From the NCBI RefSeq assembly GCF_021729135.1, contig NZ_JAJTWW010000012.1:1-64000 (forward strand): a DNA stretch of 64,000 nt, in the 5' to 3' direction. Both the position numbers and the translations under genes were made by a program. The notes below the pieces were generated by a model. The model was not told the DNA's origin. It ran no database searches and saw only the letters and a list, made by a program, of their open reading frames with translations. Of the stretch, positions 55,551 to 64,000 are shown in pieces (position 1 is the first letter of the stretch; each line of letters opens with the position of its first letter). The DNA comes from Brevibacterium daeguense. Its GTDB lineage: Bacteria > Actinomycetota > Actinomycetes > Actinomycetales > Brevibacteriaceae.

Positions 55551-57682
55551 AGGCGATCATCCGCGAGGAGACCGACCTTGACTACCACTCGCTCAACGCG
55601 ATGCTCAACCTGTATGACTCCACAGGGCGCATCCAGTTCGAGCGTGACAAGCAGGCAGCCCGGCAGTACTTCCTGCAGCACGTCAACACGAACACCGTGT
55701 TCTTCCACGATCTCAAGGAGAAGCTCGACTACCTCGTCGAGAACGACTATTACGAGAAGGAAGTGCTCGACCAGTACTCCTTCGAGTTCATCGAGCGACT
55801 CTCCAAGGCCGCCTACGCCCATAAGTTCCGCTTCCAGACCTTCCTGGGCGCGTTCAAGTTCTACACCTCCTACACGCTCAAGACCTTTGACGGAAAGCGC
55901 TACCTCGAGCGCTTCGAGGATCGCGTCGTGATGGTGGCGCTGTTCCTGGCCCGCGGTGATGAGGCCCTGGCCACGCAGCTGATGGAGGAGATCATCACAG
56001 GCCGGTTCCAGCCTGCGACCCCCACGTTCCTCAACGCCGGCAAGAAGCAGCGCGGAGAGCTCGTGTCCTGCTTCCTGCTGCGCATCGAGGACAACATGGA
56101 GTCGATCGGGCGGTCGATCAACTCGGCGCTGCAGCTGTCCAAGCGCGGCGGGGGTGTCGCGTTCGCGCTGAGCAACATCCGCGAGGCCGGAGCACCGATC
56201 AAGAAGATCGAGAACCAGTCGTCAGGTGTGATCCCGGTGATGAAGCTGCTGGAGGATTCCTTCTCCTACGCCAATCAGCTGGGTGCGCGACAGGGAGCGG
56301 GCGCTGTGTACCTCCACGCCCACCATCCCGACATCTATCGGTTCCTCGACACCAAGCGCGAGAACGCCGACGAGAAGATCCGCATCAAGACACTGAGTCT
56401 GGGCGTGGTCATTCCGGACATCACGTTCGAACTGGCCAAGACGAACGAGGACATGTACCTCTTCAGCCCGTACGACGTCGAGAGGGTCTACGGAGTCCCC
56501 TTCACCGAGATCTCGGTGTCGGAGAAGTACCACGAGATGGTCGACGACGCCAGGATCAAGAAGACCAAGATCAATGCGCGCGAGTTCTTCCAGACGCTGG
56601 CGGAGATCCAGTTCGAATCCGGCTACCCGTACATCATGTACGAAGACACCGTGAACCGAGCCAACCCGATCGACGGCCGGATCACGATGTCGAACCTGTG
56701 CTCGGAGATCCTCCAGGTCAACGCGCCGAGCCGCTACAACGCCGACCTCAGCTACGCCGAGGTGGGCAAGGACATCTCCTGCAACCTCGGCTCGCTGAAC
56801 ATCGCCATGACGATGGACTCGGACAACTTCGGCCGCACCGTTGAGACCGCCATCCGCGGGCTCACCTCGGTCTCGGAGACCTCGGACATCGACTCGGTGC
56901 CGTCGATCGCTCGGGGCAACGACATGTCCCACGCCATCGGACTGGGGCAGATGAACCTGCATGGATACCTGGCCCGTGAGCGAATCCACTACGGATCCGA
57001 CGAAGGTCTGGACTTCACCAACATGTACTTCTACGCCGTGACCTATCACGCGGTGCGCGCGTCGATGGAGCTGGCCAAGGAGCGCGGGCGGACCTTCGAC
57101 GGATTCGAGCGGTCCAAGTATGCATCGGGAGAGTACTTCGACAAGTACACCGAGCAGGAGTGGAAGCCGCGCACGCAGCGCGTCGCTGAGCTCTTCGCCG
57201 GAGCGCAGATCCACCTGCCCACGCAGGAGGACTGGCGGGAGCTCAAGGCGCAGGTCGCCGAGCACGGCATCTACAACCAGAACCTGCAGGCGGTCCCGCC
57301 GACGGGCTCCATCTCCTACATCAACAACTCCACGGCGTCGATCCACCCGGTGCCCTCGAAGATCGAGATCCGCAAGGAGGGCAAGATCGGCCGGGTGTAC
57401 TACCCCGCGCCGTTCATGATCAACGACAATCTCGACTACTACGAGGACGCGTACGAGGTCGGGTACGAGAAGATCATCGACACCTACGCCGAAGCCACGA
57501 AGCACGTGGATCAGGGGCTGTCGCTGACACTCTTCTTCAAGGACACCGCGACCACCCGCGACGTGAACAAGGCTCAGATCTATGCGTGGCGCAAGAACAT
57601 CAAGACGATCTACTACATCCGAATCAGACAGCTCGCGCTGCAGGGCACCGAGGTCGAGGGCTGCGTGTCCTGCATGCTCTGA
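55520..57682 (+). CDS. nrdE: Class Ib ribonucleotide reductase large subunit NrdE
   Basis: 720-aa catalytic subunit that makes dNDPs. Active-site elements include the redox Cys in GELVSCFLL, the thiyl Cys region MSNLCSEIL with Asn and Glu, [18 protein letters not shown] (in part), and the C-terminal shuttle pair EGCVSCML. The start is assigned to GTG 55520 (VSTTAEH), which lies inside nrdI and gives the normal length. AAGGA lies a little far upstream (12 nt), so coupling to nrdI translation probably aids initiation. Confidence 0.93.
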   Translation: MSTTAEHRDLEAIIREETDLDYHSLNAMLNLYDSTGRIQFERDKQAARQYFLQHVNTNTVFFHDLKEKLDYLVENDYYEKEVLDQYSFEFIERLSKAAYAHKFRFQTFLGAFKFYTSYTLKTFDGKRYLERFEDRVVMVALFLARGDEALATQLMEEIITGRFQPATPTFLNAGKKQRGELVSCFLLRIEDNMESIGRSINSALQLSKRGGGVAFALSNIREAGAPIKKIENQSSGVIPVMKLLEDSFSYANQLGARQGAGAVYLHAHHPDIYRFLDTKRENADEKIRIKTLSLGVVIPDITFELAKTNEDMYLFSPYDVERVYGVPFTEISVSEKYHEMVDDARIKKTKINAREFFQTLAEIQFESGYPYIMYEDTVNRANPIDGRITMSNLCSEILQVNAPSRYNADLSYAEVGKDISCNLGSLNIAMTMDSDNFGRTVETAIRGLTSVSETSDIDSVPSIARGNDMSHAIGLGQMNLHGYLARERIHYGSDEGLDFTNMYFYAVTYHAVRASMELAKERGRTFDGFERSKYASGEYFDKYTEQEWKPRTQRVAELFAGAQIHLPTQEDWRELKAQVAEHGIYNQNLQAVPPTGSISYINNSTASIHPVPSKIEIRKEGKIGRVYYPAPFMINDNLDYYEDAYEVGYEKIIDTYAEATKHVDQGLSLTLFFKDTATTRDVNKAQIYAWRKNIKTIYYIRIRQLALQGTEVEGCVSCML

Positions 57683-57709
57683 TGAGCCGGACCGCGATGA
57701 GTTTCATGA

Positions 57710-58693
<984 letters not shown>

Positions 58694-58820
58694 CCTGAGT
58701 TCACCTCGGCGAGGGCTGCAGAAAACCCGCCCGGTGATGCCGATTGCTGTCAAGGGCGTTCCAGGCCGATCGTGGCCAGAAGCTCGCTCCGCCTGAATGT
58801 CTGAACGGCCCGTGCCCGCC

Positions 58821-58859
58821 AGAGCCCCGAACTGCTCCATGAGAGCAGCTCGGGGCTCT
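58821..58859. terminator. Hairpin between nrdF and the convergent nitronate monooxygenase gene
   Basis: 16-bp stem with one mismatch (AGAGCCCCGA, mismatch, CTGCTC) and a 5-nt loop. It lies 127 nt after the nrdF stop and 8 bp from the opposing stop, so it can serve both. No T-tract. Confidence 0.65.
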
Positions 58860-58867
58860 AACGCTGG

Positions 58868-59869
58868 TCACCGGCTGTGGACCGCCTGCTCCGAGAATTC
58901 CGCAGTGCGGCTCAGGAGGTCGGCCTTGGCCTGCTCGAACTGCTCGGCGAACCGGTCCACCAGCTCCGCGACGGTCAGCGACTCCTTGACCGCGCCCACG
59001 CCCTGGCCGGATCCCCAGATGTCCTTCCAGGCCTTGGCCTTGGTGTTGCCGCCGGAGCCGAAGTTCATCTTCGAAGGATCCGATTCCGGAAGATCATCGG
59101 GGTCCAACCCCGCAGCCTCGATCGAGCCGCGCAGGTAGTTGCCATGGACACCGGTGAACAGGTTCGAATAGACGATGTCGTCGGCCCCCGATTCCACGAT
59201 CATGCGGCGGTAGCCCTCGGCGACATTCGCCTCGGGCGTGGAGAGGAAGGCCGAGCCGATGTAGGCGAAATCGGCGCCCGTGGCGAGCGCGGCCAGAACC
59301 GATGAGCCGTGGGCGATCGCTCCGGACAATGCGATGGGTCCATCGAACCAGTCGCGGATCTCCCGGATCAGTGCGAAGGGCGACTGCGTTCCTGCGTGGC
59401 CGCCGGCCCCGACGGCGACGGGAATCAGACCGTCAGCGCCCTTGTCGATGGCCTTGTGAGCGAAGCGATTGTTGATCACGTCGTGGAGCACGACGCCGCC
59501 GTAGGAGTGCACGGCCTCGTAGACGTCCTCGCGGGCGCCCAGAGAGGTGATGACGAGGGGCACCTGGTGCTTGACCACCAGTTCGAGATCGTCCTCGAGA
59601 CGGTTGTTGGTCCGGTGGACGATGAGGTTCGCTGCGAAGGTGCCCACCGGCCGGTCCGGGTTCGCCTTGGCGAAGGTCTCGTTCGACTCCTTGATGTCAT
59701 GGAACCACTCGTCGAGCATCGGCAGCGGACGAGCGTTCAGGGTGGGGAACGCACCGATGATGCCGGCCTGACACTGTGCTTTGACGAGGTCCGGGCCCGA
59801 GGCGATGAACTGCGGGGAGGCGATGATCGGAAGACGGAGCGGGCGCGAGAGCACCTCGGGTAGGGCCAT
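58868..59869 (-). CDS. Nitronate monooxygenase (2-nitropropane dioxygenase family)
   Basis: 333-aa FMN-dependent TIM barrel that oxidises alkyl nitronates such as propionate 3-nitronate. RLPIIASPQFIASGPDLVKAQCQAGIIGAFPTLNA (seen in part), GADGLIPVAVGAGGHAGTQSPFALI (in part) with the catalytic His, and ALSGAIAHGSSVLAALATGADFAYIGSAFL (in part) match the family. The ATG at 59869 follows GAGGAG at 5 nt. It has its own likely promoter: CTGACT, 18-bp spacer, TAGGAT at 59939 to 59934 on the - strand. Confidence 0.87.
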   Translation of the reverse strand: MALPEVLSRPLRLPIIASPQFIASGPDLVKAQCQAGIIGAFPTLNARPLPMLDEWFHDIKESNETFAKANPDRPVGTFAANLIVHRTNNRLEDDLELVVKHQVPLVITSLGAREDVYEAVHSYGGVVLHDVINNRFAHKAIDKGADGLIPVAVGAGGHAGTQSPFALIREIRDWFDGPIALSGAIAHGSSVLAALATGADFAYIGSAFLSTPEANVAEGYRRMIVESGADDIVYSNLFTGVHGNYLRGSIEAAGLDPDDLPESDPSKMNFGSGGNTKAKAWKDIWGSGQGVGAVKESLTVAELVDRFAEQFEQAKADLLSRTAEFSEQAVHSR

Positions 59870-59975
59870 GAGAACTCCTCGGAGTAGTCGACGTTGACGT
59901 TTGCCCGGCGTATCGGCCGGCACGATCAATGCAATCCTAACCGAGCACGAACAAAAGAGTCAGCTCTGACTGAAA

Positions 59976-60014
59976 AGCAGCCCTCTCGGACGGGTGTCGT
60001 CCGGGAGAGCTGCT
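59976..60014 (-). terminator. Terminator of the valine-degradation type operon
   Basis: 17-bp stem with one G-T pair and one mismatch and a 5-nt loop. On the - strand it is followed by a short T-run (GCTGCTTTTCAG). It lies 64 nt after the enoyl-CoA hydratase stop and separates that operon from the nitronate monooxygenase gene. Confidence 0.75.
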
Positions 60015-60078
60015 TCTGTGGTGCCGGCGATCGCCGATGCCCCGCCTGCTGCGGATGCTCAGCGGACGCCTCGGCGGA

Positions 60079-60855
60079 TCACGAGTGGGTGAACTGGGGA
60101 GCCCGCTTCTCGACGAAGGCGGCCATCCCCTCCTTCTGGTCATCGGTGGCCAGCGAGGCGTGGAAGAGACGGCGCTCGTACTTCAATCCCTGGTCGAGCG
60201 TGGTCTCGAAGGCGACGTTCACCGCCTCCTTCACCATCGCGGAGGCGACCTGCGACTTGGTCGCAATCAGCGCGGCGACCTTCTTCGCATCGTCGAGCAG
60301 CTCATCGTGCTCGACGATCCGCGCGACCAGGCCGGACCGCTCTGCTTCCTCGGCGTCCATCATCCGTCCGGTCAGGCACAGGTCCATGGCCTTGGCCTTC
60401 CCGATCGCCCGGGTCAGGCGCTGCGAGCCGCCCATCCCGGGCAGGACTCCCAGGTTGATCTCCGGCTGCCCGAACTTCGCCTTGGTCGAGGCCAGCAGGA
60501 TGTCGCACATCATCGCCAGCTCGCAGCCGCCGCCGAGGGCGAAGCCATTGACGGCGGCGATGATCGGCTTGCGCACCTCCCCGAGGCGGTTCCACCCGGC
60601 GAACCAGTCGGCCTTGTACGCCGTGGCGAAATCGAGGGACTGCATCTCCTTGATGTCGGCGCCCGCGGCGAAGGCACGTTCGGCGCCAGTGAGGATGATC
60701 GCCGATACCGAGTCATCGGCGTCGAGCTCGGCGGCGGCGGTCGTGACGTCCTTGAGCACCTGCAGATTGAGAGCATTGAGCGCCTTCGGCCGGTTCAGAG
60801 TTATGATGCCGTAGCCCTCACCCTTCTCCACGAGGATCGTTTCGAAATCAGTCAT
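60079..60855 (-). CDS. Enoyl-CoA hydratase
   Basis: 258-aa crotonase-fold enzyme that adds water to 2-enoyl-CoA. Both catalytic glutamates are present: [11 protein letters not shown] (Glu near 114) and [13 protein letters not shown] (Glu near 134); the oxyanion motif AAGADIKEM is seen. It overlaps the preceding gene by 8 nt. In this operon it would hydrate methacrylyl-CoA in valine breakdown. Confidence 0.93.
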   Translation of the reverse strand: MTDFETILVEKGEGYGIITLNRPKALNALNLQVLKDVTTAAAELDADDSVSAIILTGAERAFAAGADIKEMQSLDFATAYKADWFAGWNRLGEVRKPIIAAVNGFALGGGCELAMMCDILLASTKAKFGQPEINLGVLPGMGGSQRLTRAIGKAKAMDLCLTGRMMDAEEAERSGLVARIVEHDELLDDAKKVAALIATKSQVASAMVKEAVNVAFETTLDQGLKYERRLFHASLATDDQKEGMAAFVEKRAPQFTHS

Positions 60856-61903
60856 TGAAGACTTTCCTCTCCTGTTGGGTGTTGAGAATGGCCGAGATCT
60901 CTTCGGTCGTGATCTCGATCAGAGTGGCAGGGTTCCACCGCGGATTGCGGTCCTTGTCGATCACCTGCGCCCGGATTCCCTCCTGCAGGTCCGGTCGCTT
61001 CCCGATCTCCGAGGCAGCGCGGAAGTCACGCTCGAGCACTTCCTTCAGCGACATCGACCCGGCGGAGCGGATCATCTCGAAGGTCACGGCGAGGGAGCGG
61101 GGGGACCGCGTCTCGATGAGGTCGGCGGTGAAGCCGGCCCTATCTCCACCGTGCGCCCGCAGTGCCGCAATGATCTCCGAAACCGAATCGCCGGCGAAGC
61201 AGGAGTTGATCCAGTCCTCGTCGGAGGCCAACTCGTTGTCAGGAGTGTCCGCTGCGAATCGAGCGATGACGCTGTCGACCGCGAACGCCTCGGCCTCCAG
61301 ACCCTCGATCAGGTCATCGGTCTGATCACGCGGAACGAAGGTGTCCGCCAGTCCGTAGGCGATCGCCGCTCCCGGCCCGATCGGCTGACCGGTCAGGCCC
61401 ATGTACATTCCGATCTGCCCGGGCGTCTTCGCCAGCAGATAGGTCGCACCCACGTCAGGGAACAGACCGATTCCCGTTTCCGGCATTCCGATGCTCGATG
61501 ACTCGTTGACGATCCGGTGCGAGCCGTGCACCGACACGCCCACACCGCCGCCCATGGTGATGCCGTCGAGGATAGCGACATAGGGCTTGGGGTATTCCGC
61601 GATGTCGTAGTTCATCGCATACTCGTCGGCCCAGAAGTCGATCGACTCACCGGTGCCGCTGGTGAGGTCGCGGTAGATCGCCTTGATGTCGCCGCCTGCG
61701 CACAAGCCGCGGTCGCCCCGGCCCGTGATCAGGACAGCAGCCACTTCGGTGTCGGGGCGCCACTCCTTGAGCGCGTGGTCAATGGTCTGGACCATGTCGG
61801 TGCTCAAGGCGTTGATGGCCTTGGGTTTATTGAGTTCGATACGCCCGAGCGCACCGACCGTGCGCACTACGACTGTCGCCTCTTCATTGGGGGAGGTCGT
61901 CAT
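60848..61903 (-). CDS. 3-hydroxyisobutyryl-CoA hydrolase
   Basis: 351-aa crotonase-superfamily thioesterase of the HIBCH type, longer than hydratases. Signatures are [31 protein letters not shown] and [19 protein letters not shown], with the catalytic Glu in PETGIG. It releases 3-hydroxyisobutyrate from its CoA ester, a step special to valine catabolism. It starts directly after the acyl-CoA dehydrogenase stop with no gap. Confidence 0.92.
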   Translation of the reverse strand: MTTSPNEEATVVVRTVGALGRIELNKPKAINALSTDMVQTIDHALKEWRPDTEVAAVLITGRGDRGLCAGGDIKAIYRDLTSGTGESIDFWADEYAMNYDIAEYPKPYVAILDGITMGGGVGVSVHGSHRIVNESSSIGMPETGIGLFPDVGATYLLAKTPGQIGMYMGLTGQPIGPGAAIAYGLADTFVPRDQTDDLIEGLEAEAFAVDSVIARFAADTPDNELASDEDWINSCFAGDSVSEIIAALRAHGGDRAGFTADLIETRSPRSLAVTFEMIRSAGSMSLKEVLERDFRAASEIGKRPDLQEGIRAQVIDKDRNPRWNPATLIEITTEEISAILNTQQERKVFND

Positions 61904-63070
61904 CTATCCCACTCCTGTGCTCTTGCGGGAGATGATCACCCGCATGATCTCGTTCGTGCCTTCGAGGATCTGGTGGACGCGCAGGTCACGAACCAGCTTC
62001 TCGATTCCATACTCTGTCAGATAGCCGTACCCGCCGAACAGCTGGAGTGCGCTGTTGGCGACTTCGAAGCCCGTGTCGGTCGCCGTGAGCTTCGCCATCG
62101 CCGACAGCAGTGAGGTGTTCGGGTCTCCGGCGTCATACGCCGAGGCGGCCCTCCACAGCAGCGAGCGTGCCGATTCCAGCTTGGCCTGCATGTCGGCGAG
62201 CGTGAACCGCAGCGCTTGGAAGCCGGTGAGATCGGTGCCGAAGGCCTGCCTCTCGCCCATGTAGGTGACGGCCTTCTCAAGCGCGGCCTGGCCGCCGCCG
62301 AGCGAGCAGGCGCCGATGTTCAGCCGGCCGCCATCCAAGCCGGACATCGCGATCTTGAATCCCTGGCCTTCCTCGCCGATCAGGTTCTCAGCCGGGACCC
62401 GCACGTTCTCCATGAACACCTGCCGGGTCGGCTGGGCCCGCCATCCCATCTTCTGTTCGTTCGCGCCGAAGCTGAGTCCTTCCATTCCCTTCTCAAGGAC
62501 GAAGGTCGAGATGCCACGGGAGCCCTCCTGGCCGGTGCGCGCCATCACGAGGTAGATGTCGGTCTCACCGGCTCCGGAGATGAACTGCTTGACGCCGTTG
62601 AGAACATAGTGGTCCCCGTCTCGGCGGGCAGCGGTTTTCAGCGCGGCGGCATCGGAGCCTGCATTCGGCTCCGTGAGGCAGTAGCTGCCGAGCAGGTCGA
62701 ACGAGGCCAGTGGCCGCAGCCACTTCTCCTGCTGCTCCGCCGAGGCGTATTTGTCGAGCATCCACGCCACCATGTTGTGGATCGATATATAGCTCGCCAC
62801 CGCCGGGTCGGCGGTCGACAGCGCCTCGAAGATGAGCGCGGCGTCCATGCGACCGAGCCCCGAGCCGCCCTTCTCCTCGCGGATATAGATGCCGCCCATC
62901 CCGAGGTCGCCCGAGCGCTTGATGACATCGATCGGGAAATGGTGTGCGGCGTCCCATTCAAGAGCATGGGGAGCAAGCTCCGCCTCGGCGAAATCTCGAC
63001 TCATGCCGGCGAGCTCGATCTGGTCCTCTGTGAGCCCGAAGCTCAGTGCAGCTGCGGTGCTGCGTGCCAT
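61904..63070 (-). CDS. Acyl-CoA dehydrogenase (probable isobutyryl-CoA dehydrogenase)
   Basis: 388-aa flavoenzyme. CLTEPNAGSDAAALKTAA (in part), KQFISGAGETDIYLVMART (in part) and the C-terminal FGGYGYLTEYGIEKLVRDLR (in part) followed by ILEGTNEIMR are seen, the last containing the probable catalytic Glu. Family members oxidise acyl-CoA to 2-enoyl-CoA. The operon partners suggest isobutyryl-CoA as substrate. The ATG at 63070 follows GGAGTT. Confidence 0.9.
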   Translation of the reverse strand: MARSTAAALSFGLTEDQIELAGMSRDFAEAELAPHALEWDAAHHFPIDVIKRSGDLGMGGIYIREEKGGSGLGRMDAALIFEALSTADPAVASYISIHNMVAWMLDKYASAEQQEKWLRPLASFDLLGSYCLTEPNAGSDAAALKTAARRDGDHYVLNGVKQFISGAGETDIYLVMARTGQEGSRGISTFVLEKGMEGLSFGANEQKMGWRAQPTRQVFMENVRVPAENLIGEEGQGFKIAMSGLDGGRLNIGACSLGGGQAALEKAVTYMGERQAFGTDLTGFQALRFTLADMQAKLESARSLLWRAASAYDAGDPNTSLLSAMAKLTATDTGFEVANSALQLFGGYGYLTEYGIEKLVRDLRVHQILEGTNEIMRVIISRKSTGVG

Positions 63071-63109
63071 GGCAACTCCTTCGTGTCTTGAGCGGTGCCG
63101 ATCATCGCC

Positions 63110-63142
63110 AGTCTAGACGCGGTTAGTAGGACGTCCAACCAT
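63110..63142 (-). promoter_or_regulatory. Promoter of the acyl-CoA dehydrogenase operon with overlapping palindrome
   Basis: On the - strand TTGGAC (63138 to 63133), a 17-bp spacer and TAGACT (63115 to 63110). The -35 is inside an imperfect palindrome at 63123-63142 whose core GGACGTCC (63129-63136) is perfect. A bound dimer would block the promoter. The MarR gene just upstream is the obvious candidate. Confidence 0.6.
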
Positions 63143-63210
63143 TAGATTGCTTTGCGGGGAGGGGGCGGTGTGCCGACGGTGCGAGGCGGCCACAGCATTC
63201 GCAGAGCGCG

Positions 63211-63708
63211 TCAGGCGAGTTCTTCGATTCCTGCCCTCAGGGCCGACAGATCCACAAGAAGTCGCTCGACCGTTGTGTGTTCGACTCCGGGCTGTTCGAA
63301 CACCGCGGTGTTGAGCGCTTCAGTGGCCTGTGCCACGAGCAGTCGGCCTTCATCGGTGATCTCGACCAGCGTGGTCCGTCCATCGGCAGGATGGGGGCGA
63401 CGGGCTGCCAGGCTGGCGGCTTCCAGTCGATCCACCGAGTTGGTGGTCGAAGTGGCGTGAACCTGGAGCCGCTTGGTGATCTTGTTCATCGGAAGCGCGC
63501 CGCGCTTGGTGAACGACAGCAACGCCAGTACTTCGTACCGGGAGAACGTCAGGCCGAACGGCTTCAGAGTCCGGTCGACGCGAGCGAGCAGGAGCTGATG
63601 CGCCCGCATGATCGAGGTCACGAGGGTCATGCCGTCCGCAGCTTCGGTCCAGCCGCGGGAGAGCCATTGCTTGCGGGACTCATCGATCGGGTCGAACCCA
63701 GAGCGCAT
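63211..63708 (-). CDS. MarR-family transcriptional regulator
   Basis: 165-aa winged-helix regulator. The DNA-binding region is NKITKRLQVHATSTTNSVDRLEAASLAARRPHPADGRTTLVEIT (seen as NKITKRLQVHATSTTNSVDR then the wing HPADGRTTLVEIT). It lies directly upstream of the valine-type operon in the same orientation, with a separate downstream promoter, so it is a local regulator probably responding to an acyl-CoA or branched-chain intermediate. GAGGAG precedes the ATG. Confidence 0.85.
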   Translation of the reverse strand: MRSGFDPIDESRKQWLSRGWTEAADGMTLVTSIMRAHQLLLARVDRTLKPFGLTFSRYEVLALLSFTKRGALPMNKITKRLQVHATSTTNSVDRLEAASLAARRPHPADGRTTLVEITDEGRLLVAQATEALNTAVFEQPGVEHTTVERLLVDLSALRAGIEELA

Positions 63709-64000
63709 GTTCTGTCTCCTCTGCTGTGATCGGCAGCGAAATGTCTGCGGTGCTGCCGAGACCGCTCCTGATCCCGAGTGCGGTTGCTGTGGCGCGACCG
63801 CAGTTATCTGTCAACTGCCTCGGTTCGGGCGCCATCGGCTCTGCGCGTTGGTACGAGCGGCGATGCAGAACCTCTGCCCTGGGTTCGCAGTACCTGGTCC
63901 AAGTGTAGTGAGCATGTGACGGCCACCGCGTCGTCCCCACTCGACCTGCCTGTGCAATGCTGCTTCCCCCCATCTGGTGGCGATTCCAGACGTTCCATAG
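63709..64000. other. End of window, no gene recognised
   Basis: 292 bp upstream of the MarR gene. Short ORFs on both strands have no ribosome-binding site or family features. The MarR promoter must lie here but no convincing -10 was found. Confidence 0.4.

Overview
The window is chromosomal DNA from a high-GC Gram-positive bacterium of the Actinomycetota, most likely Micrococcales. A Brevibacterium-like genus is a guess that 16S or marker-gene comparison would have to settle. The grounds are strong G/C bias at third codon positions, leaderless promoters of the TANNNT-6/7-start-codon kind, a fused NnrE/NnrD, the class Ib nrdHIEF set, actinobacterial Tad genes, and a tmRNA tag ending in FALAA. 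Nearly all of the window is coding. No rRNA, tRNA, CRISPR array, insertion sequence or prophage was seen.

Layout. 17-8113: a + strand operon of an M20 amidohydrolase, nnrE/nnrD, alr, tsaE, tsaB, rimI, a small ORF, an SRPBCC protein, tsaD and a NUDIX hydrolase, covering metabolite repair, cell-wall D-alanine and the tRNA t6A modification enzymes. 8151-13120: a YbdK-type carboxylate-amine ligase, a GH3 lipoprotein, a rhodanese-type sulfurtransferase and a methyltransferase. 13205-17009: ksgA, ispE and an ABC-F ATPase. 17026-23788: a MarR regulator, then a nucleoside-catabolism block (deoA, deoC, a phosphohexo/pentomutase and a purine nucleoside phosphorylase) and a GNAT protein. 23831-32466 (- strand): a Tad pilus operon (tadA, tadB, tadC, pilin, two TadE-like and one TadG-like protein), followed by a stand-alone EssC/EccC-like FHA-FtsK/SpoIIIE ATPase. 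33013-38938: an HMG-CoA-lyase-like enzyme, a type III CoA-transferase, a tripartite tricarboxylate transporter (TctC, TctB, TctA) and an IclR regulator. This is a self-contained uptake and catabolism operon with twin palindromes upstream. 38996-46502: prfB, two divergent PRC-barrel genes, ftsE-ftsX-M23 peptidase, smpB and ssrA. 46728-54295 (- strand): a secreted metallophosphoesterase and a MoxR/DUF58/VWA/TPR ('Bat-like') operon. 54886-58693: nrdHIEF behind tandem NrdR boxes. 58868-63708 (- strand): nitronate monooxygenase, then a valine-degradation type operon (enoyl-CoA hydratase, 3-hydroxyisobutyryl-CoA hydrolase, acyl-CoA dehydrogenase) and its probable MarR regulator.

The least ordinary parts are the orphan EssC-like ATPase beside the Tad operon, the HMGL/CoA-transferase/Tct operon with its palindromes and a regulator that seems to start at CTG, the insertion of a tandemly duplicated PRC-barrel pair between prfB and ftsE, and the large share of genes that appear to be transcribed without a 5' leader. 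All functional assignments rest on motifs read by eye; no database search was run.
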